Below are positions 36,641 to 46,362 of a DNA stretch of 64,000 nt, in pieces. Within the stretch, counting starts at the first letter, position 1. Each line of letters opens with the position of its first letter. The position numbers and the translations under genes were made by a program. A model generated the notes under the pieces. That model did no database searches, was not told where the DNA came from, and saw only the letters and a program-made list of their open reading frames with translations. Source of the DNA: Atriophallophorus winterbourni (lineage: Eukaryota > Platyhelminthes > Trematoda > Plagiorchiida > Microphallidae). The DNA is taken from the NCBI GenBank assembly GCA_013407085.1, contig JACCGJ010014703.1, positions 1 through 64,000 on the forward strand, written 5' to 3'.

Positions 36641-37479
36641 GGTCCGTGTTATATCTGTGATGTGCTACTATTGGCCCAGCCGTTGGTTCAGCAGAACACA
36701 ACCGTAACTGAACTCGTGTATTGACCGAATGAATGAATACCATAAGGTTTGTACAGTGAGCGAAAATGACAATATGCACTCACGATCGATCTTGATTGAT
36801 GGTTAATCGATAGTTCGTATACTCTCTATACAACAGTCCGTTAATAGTTTGGGAAAAAACAGGGATTGAGTCCTTGAACACCAACTACTCAAAATTGCTT
36901 CACGTGTTTCAAAATTGCCATGTTGGAAATTATCGTAATTTTTGCACTTGCAACACTTTTTGAAAAGTGAATTCTCTCCAGCGGATTTTGCAGTGATGCT
37001 TGCCAATAAAGAAAGCACCCATTGTCAATCACACAACAAGCAGACATTGCGAGACAGTCTAAATGAATTTCATAGAGCCTTCAAATGATGAAAAATTGAT
37101 ATTTAACGTTATACTTGTGAAGCTTTTATCAAGCATGGTTTGCTGTATGCCACACATCAAGGAGCTTAACTAGCGATGCCTGTATAAATTGATACATCTT
37201 TACTTATTCGAATCGTTATCAAAAATCAAGTGTTCGCCTTGTCTGTTGTCTGTTGCAAGTCGATCTCCTAATGGTGAACATATGTGTGTTGTGCAAAAAA
37301 AGTGATTGTAACAAGGTAACTCAAACAGCCAAACATTTTTGTACGGATGGGACCACACACATACTCGTAAGGAAAATAATGTAACTCGTTTACAGCTAAA
37401 TTTCGAACGAGCATTTCCTTTCATCTCATCTTGGAATAATGAAAGACCGATTTTTCAGATAGCCCGCAGACACAAGGCA

Positions 37480-39750
37480 CTATGACTATGGAAAGTGTTG
37501 CAACTCTAACCATAATATGTTCAATGTAGTCGAATATTCACTCTAATTAGCAGCGAATGCTTCTCGAGAGGTTTCCAGGTGTGTCTTCAACGTGTCTAAC
37601 ACAGGTACTCTCAGATCTCTCTCACATTGTACAGACTTGATAGAATTACCGTCAAGAAAGTACGTCTTCATCATCGAACCAGGTCCTATGTTTATAGCTG
37701 CAGACCTCGTTGGGTTTTTGGTAGTTGCCAGCGGTTGAAACAGTCTTATAAATGATCTAATTTCCTATGTAATACTTCATCGTCCTAACCTGTAACGACC
37801 GCGCCTACCATCTTCAGGTCTTCAGGAAAAAGCAAACAGTTCCCATTCAATACAGTGGGCAAATGACAAACACTTTGAGCAGGAATGGTTCGAGATCTGA
37901 ACCCTGTGGTACGGCTGATGTAGCCACGCTAGCTTTGGATCAGATTCCATTTACCTACACCTAATTAACTCTCTCGTTGATGGAATCTTCGATCTAATTA
38001 ATTACATATCCAGTGATACTAACTGCGTCAAGTTTGGATAGTAGACATTTATCTGGTTTGAGATCAATTGCAGTTGCAGCATCCCCCACAAGCGCCCAAA
38101 TCTACCGCGCTTTAATGAGGTTAGTCATATATGAGCGACCTTTGGTAAATCCATGCTGCTCCGGTGCAAACTGTCCCGATTAAAGTAGGAAAGACTCCAA
38201 TTCATCATTCACGACTATCGGTAGCCTATAATTTACCAGCAGGATCGGCTCTCCATCTTTGAACATAATCTTAACGACACCAAATTTCCATTGCATTGAA
38301 AGTTTTCAATTTTCTAATGATTTAGCGAAAAGTGTGCTCAAAGGTTCCATCATTGTATTAGTAATCGTCTTAAGCAAGGCACATTGTCTGTACCTGGGGC
38401 CATTTAAATATCAATGCATGCCAAGGCTTTTCTTATTATCTCTAGGTAGACAGTGATAGTTGTTATACCCGAATAGGATACCAGTTTAGAGAGAAGTCAT
38501 AATACTTTATGGAATAAACAGATGCATACTTAGTGGCGACGCCTTTATTTTTTTCAAAATCTGAGTTAATAAAGGTGCCATCTACTATCAGATTCGGAAT
38601 CGTTGAGAACACTTTGATTCTTCGGCGATTGTATGAAGAATGCTTTTTAGGAGCAATAGTAAATTCCATCACTAACCATGAATCATATTGAATGGATAAA
38701 TTTATATCTTTTTGTATTTATAATAATAGACTGTCTCATGTGTGACGCTGCAAGTTCTACATAGCTTGTTAATTTGGAGCACAATTATCCGTGATTCTTC
38801 ATTAAACCACGGTGTACGCCTGCTTTGAGAATTAGGCTTTAATGTAGTGCTGCTTCGAGGCTTATAATGATATCAAGAAGACACGACCACATATTATTTA
38901 CAACTAAGTCGTTCGACAAAGACCAATCTAACTGGCAGGCCCTTCCATTTTATTCAAGCGCCAATAGTTCCCTTTTTGGCTTCCGCGAAGTAGAGGAGGT
39001 GGAACGCGCGTCCATGTACAATACAGTGCAGCATGGTCGGTGGAGCTAATGAGAGCATCAACTTTCACATTGAAATTATCCACGTATCTTTGCGTGGAAA
39101 TGAAATCCAGCGTTGAAGAATGGTATGAGGCACATCGTGTTGGAGTTCTCACGTGTTAAACTAAATCCGTTTCGAGTGACAAATCAAGAAGATCGTTTTG
39201 AATCGAATAGCTCTAAGATTCCAGATTCATCCCGAGTATATCAGGCGCATTTGAAGTTGCCAAGTATCAAAGAATCATTTTGAACACCGTCTTTTATATT
39301 TTCCATGAGCAGCTCTGAAAGATGTATATGCGTTGTACCATAGATAACCCGAATTGTGGCAAAATCGCTAGTTTTCAATTTACACCACAAACTCTTATCA
39401 ATGCCAAGGGCACTCTGAAATCTTTCCATAACTTCCACAAAATGATGTTCTTTGAAATATATAGCAACGACATCACCAGAACGAGACAATATTTGTCAGT
39501 TCTGAGCAACAGGTATTGTGATATTGCTAAGTTGGAATCCAAACTGCCATCGTGCAACCATGTCTAGCAAATGGCAAAGATGTCCGGCATGCTAGATGCC
39601 ATTGCATCGCTGAGTTCATCCCACTTGATTTTAAGCTCCTCGCGTTGAATAACAGCATTTTTATTGACTTCAAATATCAAATAGATCGGGTTTCATTGTC
39701 AGTGGTTTCCATCGAATGCTCGATCTCCTCTTGACTACTCGAAAATCCAC
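37480..39750 (-). mobile_element. CR1-type non-LTR element with endonuclease, decayed
   Basis: Minus strand, 5' to 3': an AP endonuclease-like domain (KIKWDELSDAMASSMPDIFA, TWLHDGSLDSNL, SGDVVAIYFKEHH, NDSLILGNF, HSSTLDFIST, DHAALYCTW). An RT with HGFTKGRSYMTNLI, KLDAVSITG, and SAVPQGSDLEPFL in place of SGVPQGSVLGPLL follows. Endonuclease residues in the GDFN and SDHA motifs are partly changed (GNF; STDHA). Multiple stops and frame slips. The domain order is right for a single minus-strand element of about 3 kb, whose C-terminus may continue to 36300. Confidence 0.7.
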
Positions 39751-40329
39751 AATACGTAGATCGGTATTTCCCGTCTCTTCAAGATGTTTCAATTCAGTAA
39801 TTGCAGCCTTCATTATCATTCGTTATTCGGGGGTCAGATACCGAAATATTTTGTATAACAAAGTTTAAATCTATAGGACTTCCTAAGGATTTATACTGCT
39901 TAAATTTTGAACCCAGCACAACTTTCAAGGGGCTTGGGTGGTCATAGTGTGTGGTCATAGCCCTATTCGAAATGCTAAACAATCGTGATTACATAGTCCA
40001 CATGATCGCATAGTTTAATAAAAGTAGAATGCAAAAATTTGCGATCTTCCTACATGCGATCTACTGCTGACATAGCAGCTTATTTTGGTTCGTTTATTGC
40101 CAGCACACAGTGCCTGACAGAAACATTGTTCAGTGAACGGGCTTTGGAGCTATTGAGCATGGTAACCACATTGTCACTTCCATTTGTCTTATTAAGTGAA
40201 GGAATTAGGCAACGTAGCTCCTGAGTATCTGCATCAGACCTGTCACGCTTATTCTTTGTAGCTACCGTTGCATAGTTTACGGACTAATGTTTAGTAGTCT
40301 TCGTAATTGGCATAACTTATCGAGAGGCA
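39751..40329. other. No recognised gene
   Basis: Possibly the 5' part of the decayed CR1-type element. Nothing diagnostic seen. Confidence 0.35.
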
Positions 40330-40500
40330 TATGCTTGTGATAATAAAACAGTACCAAACCAAAGTTAAACTTGTATGCCACTGTTATATATGGTTCTTAT
40401 AAACAACCACGTTGTTCAAATACAGAATCATTAAGTGATTCCTGGCCAAACGCTCGAGGCGCATATAAAAGACCAATGTATTGTTGTGTATTGTGGTGTG
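40330..40500 (+). repeat. Family B repeat, 3' half
   Basis: TTAAACTTGTATGCCACTG, ACCACGTTGTTCAAATACAG and AATCATTAAGTGATTCCTGG match the unit ends at 4660-4740 and 4900-4980. The ribozyme-like half is missing. It lies about 600 bp upstream of eIF5. Confidence 0.6.
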
Positions 40501-40674
40501 TAAGAAAAACAGTATCACATTCTGTAAAGGTTATTTTCATATAATTATTTTACATTGGAAAAATAGAAAAACTTTTTTTATTTTTAAACATTTGTTTTTT
40601 CACAATCGTTTCCGCTAAATCAATTGGCGCGCTGGAGTCCTGCAATCGTCGTCATCATTGCTCGATTCGCGTAA

Positions 40675-40874
40675 GATGTTTTTTTATTTTATCCGATAAA
40701 GTCATTCATTATTGTTATTCCGTATGGTTATCTTTAAGGGTTTCTGTCAATTAAATTTTTGCTAGCTAATGATCGATGTTTTTTTATTTTATCCGATAAA
40801 GTCATTCACTATTGTTATTCCGTATGGTCATCTTTAAGGGTTTCTGTCAATTAGATTTTTGCTAGCTAATGATC
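40675..40874. repeat. 100-bp tandem duplication upstream of eIF5
   Basis: Two direct copies, 40675-40774 and 40775-40874, each begin GATG plus seven T and end GCTAGCTAATGATC. They differ at only three positions by eye. The pair ends about 200 bp before the eIF5 start codon, where a promoter would be expected. No TATA box was recognised. Confidence 0.95.
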
Positions 40875-41063
40875 GATGTACATTCTGTTTATTTAGGCTT
40901 CATTTTTCGATCGTACTTTTAGTATTGTAACTATTTTCGGCGCATTGCTTGTTTTCTCAGTGAGTGTTCTTAGCATGCTAACGTGTTATTTTAATATTTC
41001 CACACTGGCAGCTGGGAACCTTACCGAGTTTCATGGTTGAAGGTTGTAAAATCTTTGAGGCAG

Positions 41064-41198
41064 ATGGTAGTTCGTGTCATCTACAATGGAGCTCAACATC
41101 AACCGAGAGGTCGAAGATACCTTCTACAGGTACAAGATGCCGAAACTCAATGCCAAGGTAGAGGGCAAGGGAAATGGCATCAAAACTGTTATCGTTAA
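41064..41198 (+). promoter_or_regulatory. Upstream ORF overlapping the eIF5 start
   Basis: An ATG 22 nt before the eIF5 start opens a 44-codon frame (+2 relative to eIF5) that ends at TAA 41196-41198, inside eIF5 exon 1. Its context is poor at -3 (C) though +4 is G, whereas the main ATG is in strong context. In animals eIF5 is known to be autoregulated through poor-context upstream starts. Whether this ATG lies in the mRNA is unknown, since the transcription start or a trans-splice acceptor could lie between the two ATGs. Confidence 0.45.
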
Positions 41199-42522
41199 CG
41201 TTTCGGATATAGCCAAAGCCCTGAATCGTAAACCAATTTGTAAGTTCATCAAGATTTTTATTCTCAGATGTAACTAAATTTTTTGGGTGTGAACTTGGCG
41301 CGCAGGTTCACGTGGACGATAAGAATGAACGGTATATTGTCAACGGGGCTCATGATGCTTCAAAGTTACAGGAACTTTTGGATGGTTTTATCAAGAAATT
41401 TGTTCTCTGTCAAGGCTGTGGTAATCCGGAAACAACGATGGTATGTTTATTTCTAGCATCATTATTTTGCAGCATGTGAACAAAAAGTCTGGCACTGTTG
41501 GTACTGTCTGCAAAGCTTGTGGGAGTCAAGGGCAACTTGATGTCACTCATCGCCTCACTCAGTACATTGTTAAAAACCCACCTGAGCCAGATAACTCAGC
41601 TTCGAAAGGTCGGAATAAAAAAGGAAAACGGTCAAAAAATGGCGATAAAAACTCTGATGAAGACCGTGATTTGAGTACTGCCGGTGACGAGGCTGTCCAA
41701 CATAGCCCTACCAATAACACAGCGGAAGCAGACGATGACTGGATTGAAGACACGACGGAAGAAGCACAGTTGAAGCGCATGAGTGAGCTCTCCGCAATGG
41801 CAAAGTCATTAGCCCTCAGTTTGGAAGTCGAAAAAACAGAAAGTGAGCGTGCTGATGTGTTGTATAAGCACTTGGTTCAACTGGTTAAGAGCGGTGATGT
41901 CATCAAGAATCGCCGTGATGTCAAGCAGCAGGCGGATAATCTTGATTTGGGTCCGCGTGCTGTTCTCGTCGTTGCTGAAGTTTTACTTTCTAACCCAGCG
42001 ACCATACTTGCGGATGTCAAAACTTACGCTCCGGTATTCCTTCTATTTACCCGTGTTGGAGAAAACCACCTGAGAGCTCAGCATTATATGTTGGGGGCGA
42101 TGGCGAAAATTATAGAACGCTACGACCTCCTCAACAAATCGTGTCACATTCTGAAAGCTTTGTATGATAATGACATTGTTGAAGAAAATTCCATATGTAA
42201 TTGGTATAACAAAGGAGTAAGATGAATTACTCAATCATTTATTTTAGCCGTCTAAAAAATTTGTTTCTCGTGAATTGAGTTCGAAAATTTTGGCCCATTG
42301 TGCTCCCATGGTTAAGTGGTTACAGGATGCCGAAGAAGAGTCTGAAGATGAATCCAGCGAAGATACAAGTTCCAAGCAAGATCAAGTAAGCTGTGCTATG
42401 AATTTTATTAAAAGGTTCATTCTGATCATGCGAACGAAGGACAAAGCAACGCGGTCGCTAATAATCGGGAAAATAAAGAAGAAAGTAGCGATGATGATGA
42501 TATCGATATCGATGCCATTTGA
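41086..42522 (+). CDS. EIF5: Eukaryotic translation initiation factor 5, five exons
   Basis: eIF5 is the GTPase-activating protein for eIF2 and a bridge of the 43S preinitiation complex, acting in the cytoplasm at start-codon recognition. Exons are 41086-41239, 41268-41440, 41473-42216, 42248-42385 and 42415-42522, giving 1317 nt and 438 residues. All four introns start GT, end AG and restore frame. The N-terminal domain is complete and keeps the catalytic Arg15 (in FYRYKMP) and Lys33 (in GNGIK). A C2-C2 zinc finger follows, with CQGC encoded in exon 2 and CKACG in exon 3. Then come a charged linker, the [13 protein letters not shown] segment, the C-terminal HEAT/W2 domain (binding eIF2-beta and eIF3 in known family members), and acidic tails ending [10 protein letters not shown]. 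The ATG at 41086 is chosen because it gives the family's usual N-terminus and has A at -3 and G at +4. No lesion was seen. It is the only confident host gene in the window. Confidence 0.97.
41240..41267 (+). other. eIF5 intron 1, 28 nt
   Basis: It runs from GTAAGT to TTCTCAG and interrupts a codon after its first base. Removing it joins ...LNRKPI to [11 protein letters not shown], matching eIF5. At 28 nt it is the shortest of the four introns. Confidence 0.93.
41441..41472 (+). other. eIF5 intron 2, 32 nt
   Basis: It runs from GTATGT to TTTTGCAG in phase 0 and lies within the zinc-finger coding region, between the two Cys pairs. Splicing gives ...NPETTM joined to HVNKKSG. Confidence 0.93.
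42217..42247 (+). other. eIF5 intron 3, 31 nt
   Basis: It runs from GTAAGA to TATTTTAG in phase 0. Splicing joins ...NWYNKG to [10 protein letters not shown], matching the eIF5 C-terminal domain. Confidence 0.93.
42386..42414 (+). other. eIF5 intron 4, 29 nt
   Basis: It runs from GTAAGC to TTAAAAG in phase 0. The acceptor lacks a clear polypyrimidine tract. This junction alone brings the conserved acidic C-terminus into frame. Confidence 0.85.
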
Positions 42523-42619
42523 ACTAACCGACATTTAATAACTTATCGCGTGTTGACAATTTGGTTGTTTTCATTTTTAACCGCTTTGATTCGATGTACG
42601 TTGCATTATTTACACCATA

Positions 42620-42625
42620 AATAAA
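42620..42625 (+). terminator. Polyadenylation signal of eIF5
   Basis: A canonical AATAAA lies about 98 nt after the eIF5 stop codon, implying a short 3' UTR. Confidence 0.6.
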
Positions 42626-42855
42626 CTACGAGTGCTTCCTTTGTCTTTGCGTTGCACCATTGAGCTGAGTGCATGTTAATATCGTTCCGAGAAACACATC
42701 GGGTTTGATTTGACATCTAGGCAATTAACTTTTTACAAATTGGAAATTTGGTGTTTGATGATTTCTTGTAACCAAGAAACAGTTGTTGCTGATTTGTTCC
42801 CGTCTAAAGCTCTGTGATTTCAACGGTTAATAATAATTCGATTGTTTGGCATTCG

Positions 42856-42995
42856 TCACCAGGCTGGGGTCCCCGTGATCAGATATCGCGTTGGTTAGTT
42901 ACACTTGGGAATATATCCCGGAACCGTCTCCAATAGCATATCACATAATGTGGGATGTTTTGCATACCCAGTCCGATTAAACTGAATAACGCCTC
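42856..42995 (+). mobile_element. RTE-type RT 3' fragment
   Basis: CCAGGCTGGGGTCCCCGTGA, ATATCGCGTTGGTTAGTTAC and CCGGAACCGTCTCCAAT correspond to the last codons of the RT at 51239-51354 (CCAGGCTGGTGTCCCCGCGA and onward). It begins only about 330 bp after the eIF5 stop codon, so the gene is closely hemmed by repeats. Confidence 0.75.
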
Positions 42996-43163
42996 ATGTC
43001 ATAATTCATAACTGTTTAAGTTAATGTCTGCTGATATTTAAATCCGAGTGGACTTGACTGTTATATTGATGTTCGGAAACGCAACGGAACTCGTATCTAG
43101 CATCCTTCATGAGTTTTGTATCATTTGCACTACATCAATTTATCAAATTAGTCAAACTGAATT

Positions 43164-43692
43164 ATGGTATGAAAGCGCAAGCCTGATCTAGTCAAAGTGC
43201 CGCACAGTGAGAGACTGCATGTGGAGGGGAAATTAAAATGGTAGTGACTCCAGTGTTTCAGCATGCAGCTCACTACCTTTGGCACGATGTTAGCCGCACA
43301 GCACATAGATGATGCGCGTTTGCACAGCGATTTAGAGTATACGGATGACTTGCACTTCGGGAAATGACACTCGACAATGAATCAAGTTTTTGTATGCCGA
43401 GCACTTGAAGCTTCGGGGCATGACGTGCTATGGACGAAAGTTTCTCCCAAATCTTATTCTGTGATTTCGCTCCAGAGGTGTTCGTTCATCTCGCTAGTTA
43501 TATCTCTTCAGGATGTGTCGAGGACGAGTGTCATTTGTTAAACCCAATTTATTCTGGTTTCGCTTTATACGGGAATGTCATGTGTACCTCACTTATCTGT
43601 CTAGGCTTGGGCAACCTGACAGTATCTTAGCCCACTTGCAGTCTCTGACTGTGCGGCACTTTGCCTGGATCAGGCTTGTGCTTTCATACCAT
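43164..43692. repeat. 56-bp inverted repeat around a 417-bp spacer
   Basis: Arms 43164-43219 and 43637-43692 are reverse complements with about four mismatches. The spacer shows no recognised domain. Its right end (43588-43637) resembles the RTE 5' region at 44912-44950 (CTGTCTAGGCxTGGGC). This could be a foldback transposon or an inverted duplication. Confidence 0.75.
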
Positions 43693-43699
43693 GCCTCAT

Positions 43700-44640
43700 T
43701 TATCTGTGGCATTCGGAACATTCGATTTCCTGGGTCCGCCTGATCGTTGGTTGGTAATATTAAGCAAGATGGCTGTAAGCTGAGGTTAGTGGCACCCGCA
43801 TAGTTTATTTTGACGAATTGTTTAATTTCACCAGTATATCGTATCACTAAAAAAATCGCGTGCCGCGAAACTACAGACAAGTTGCTTATACTCATCTGTA
43901 ATATCGTCCAGCAATCTTTTTTCACGTGCTTGCTGGTTGGTTTTTCGCGTTGCTCACCGGTTTACCTGCTCCAGGCCTCAATAGTAAATTATGGTACAAA
44001 AAGCTAAGTTCAAATGATAGCTAATACAGGGGTTCGGCGTCATTCACCAAAGTTCCGTAAGGGGCGTAGTTCCGTATGTTTCTGTAAAGGATGGTGGGTT
44101 CAGTATCGGAAAAAAGGAAAAGTGAAAATCCATTAAATTTGTTGAGAAAAATAGTGATAAGCGTCGGTCGTTCTTTAAAATTGGAGAAATCGGTAGATTA
44201 GGACGAGACGGTAGACCATTACAAAAACACCGAGTTCAGACAGAAAATTTTTATGGCAGTTGAACCGACTGTGCTGATGAGGCGGTTCGAAGACGTCCCC
44301 GAGTTCCGAAACTGGGTGACATCAAAAGAAGTCCATGGCACTGGTGTTTGTTCTCTTTAAGAATCTGGAAAAGCAGTATCAGATCCCCTCGTATGCGACG
44401 GTATTTCATCGGGAACACAAGTTGCTGGAGGCGTTAATGATGATTGTAATTGGAATTTCTAAAAACATTTTCGGAAGGCTCTCAAAAATTCTGAGAATTG
44501 CTAAGTCTAATCTGTTGCTACTAGTCCTGTTTTTGTATCGCAGTTCAATTTGTTAGGTCACTCGGTTTTGTATATTGCCGTTCGTATGAACACACTTTAG
44601 AATAGAACAATAGTTCACTGCGCCGCAGGATATATACGGT
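43700..44640. other. No recognised gene
   Basis: Short frames only. It may include upstream sequence of the RTE element. Confidence 0.4.
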
Positions 44641-44699
44641 GTCGGTAGTGATTGGCTAGAATGCCATATAGTGAGTCTGAATCGCGTGCGAACTACACT

Positions 44700-45325
44700 A
44701 TCAACTGCCATCGCGCTGAGACTGGACCTTAACGTGGTGCGACGGTTTGTGTACCTCTATGACCCATTGAGCTATGCTGGGTTGTGCTCTCCAAGCACCT
44801 TCAGAGTCGCTCATACCAGGAAGGTCAGACGAACTTGGTCTCAACCTAACCCGCTGTCTTGTGGGTCAGGCTTTTTAGCCAAAGGCTTTGGTCGGGAACC
44901 CTAATTGTTCTCCTGTCTAGGCATGGGCGACCTGGCAGTATCCCAGCCCGCATACAACCATGACTATTACTAAGAAAACCAACTCCATAGTGCATCGGCC
45001 GTCGCGCACGATAAACATGGTCGCCTTACCTGCTGCATACAGCAGGGCGGGTAAGCGAAAACAAGTTACTGCTGCGGCCGTCGCGCTGAGACTGGACCTT
45101 AACGTGGTGCGATGGTTTGTGTACCTTCATGACCCATTGAGCTATACTGGGTGGTGCCAGCAGAGCTACTCGTACCAGGAAGGTCGATGGATAGAGGTCA
45201 GACAAACTCAGTCTCAAGCCACTGCCTTGTGGTTCAGGCTTTTTAGCCAAAGGCTCCGGGTGGGCCCCCTAAGCTAACCCCCTACTTCGGCCTGGGCAAC
45301 CGGGTAGTATCACGCCCACAAGCAA
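44700..45325 (+). repeat. Tandem 5' UTR repeats of RTE element P
   Basis: Two direct copies carry AACGTGGTGCGA, GACCCATTGAGCTATxCTGGG, AGGCTTTTTAGCCAAAGGCT and a final GGCAGTATC-type block. Repeated 5' monomers often serve as promoters in non-LTR elements. That role is inference here. Confidence 0.8.
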
Positions 45326-45327
45326 TT

Positions 45328-46362
45328 ATGAAAATAAAGGTAAAAATGACAGATCCCGTGCTCTCACGCTCTCTGCTCTCAAGCTCTTTGCTCTCTGCTC
45401 AAAATGCTTTACATGATCTCACACTGCATGCAAACTTTTTTAATAACTGTTTTCCGTTTTGTGGTTCTTTGGTTAGCCCTGACAGAAGTGCAGCTTGTTC
45501 ATCGAGGTTTCCAAATTCAGCTACTTCGAATATTTTGCCTGCTTTGAATGCCTCCAGAGCGTTCTTCCGCCCACGCGTACCATTCAAATTAGCTGCGTTT
45601 AATGTACGGACTTTAGCTAGCATCGGACAGCAGGCAGCCTTGGCTCGCACGCTTGATAGCCTCGACGTCGATGTGTGCTGTTTGTCGGAAACACGCATGC
45701 ATAACTCTAGCTCAGTTACACGATTGTCTAACCCTTCGAACTTACGTAAGTCACACTATCTACGTTTGTCCACTGATGACGATGCCATGGTATCTGGTCA
45801 AGCTGGTGTCGGAATCGTCTTGAGTGAGCGAGCTGAGGTCGCACTGTTAGACTGGATCCCAGTCGAAAGTCGCCTTTGTGCAGTAAGACTACAGGGTTCG
45901 TGCAAAAAAGGCCGATTTCGCAACCAATCCCGCGACCTGTTTGTGGTTGCTGCCTATGCACCGACTAATTGTAGCTCTGAACGTGACAAGGATGAGTTTT
46001 ATGGAAGATTACAAGAACTCATTAGACTTGCATCGAGGAGTGACATCGTTGTCCTAGCTGGAGACATGAATGCACGTGTTGGCCGTCTATCCTTAAACGA
46101 GCATTTCGTGGGTGGACGGTTTGGTCTCGATTGTCATCGTAATGACAACGGCGAAAGATTGCTTAACTTGTGCTCAGAGCACAGACTGTACCTTGCCAGC
46201 ACTAACTTCCGCCATTCGAAGCGCCACTGCTCCACTTGGAGATCTCCATCGGCGGCCTTGTTCACGCAAATTGACCATATTGCTATCAGCTACTCCTGGC
46301 GAGGGAGTGTGCAAGATTGCCGCTCCTACTGGGGCACCTGTCTAGATCCGATCATGCGTTAG
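45328..46362 (+). pseudogene. RTE endonuclease domain (element P)
   Basis: 344 codons. Residues 1-85 are a serine-rich leader without recognised domain. The AP-endonuclease-like domain starts near residue 88 (KLAAFNVRTL). It continues with SETR (~121), AYAPTN (~209), the catalytic/metal motif LAGDMNARVG (~243-252), a CSTWRSP block and QIDHIAIS (~314-321). The final motif DSDHALV is split: the frame reads LDPIMR and stops at 46360-46362, while DHALV continues in the next frame. One missing base explains it, so the endonuclease and RT were originally one protein. Confidence 0.88.

Noticed and set aside
41074..41085. Upstream GTG extension of eIF5 (MSST before MELN)
   Set aside because: The ATG at 41086 gives the conserved eIF5 N-terminus with strong initiation context; GTG starts are unlikely in this gene.
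44270..44310. Extra hammerhead core (CTGATGAG followed by CGAAG)
   Set aside because: The GAAA box reads GAAG, no ACCGGT stem III and no family A or B flanks.
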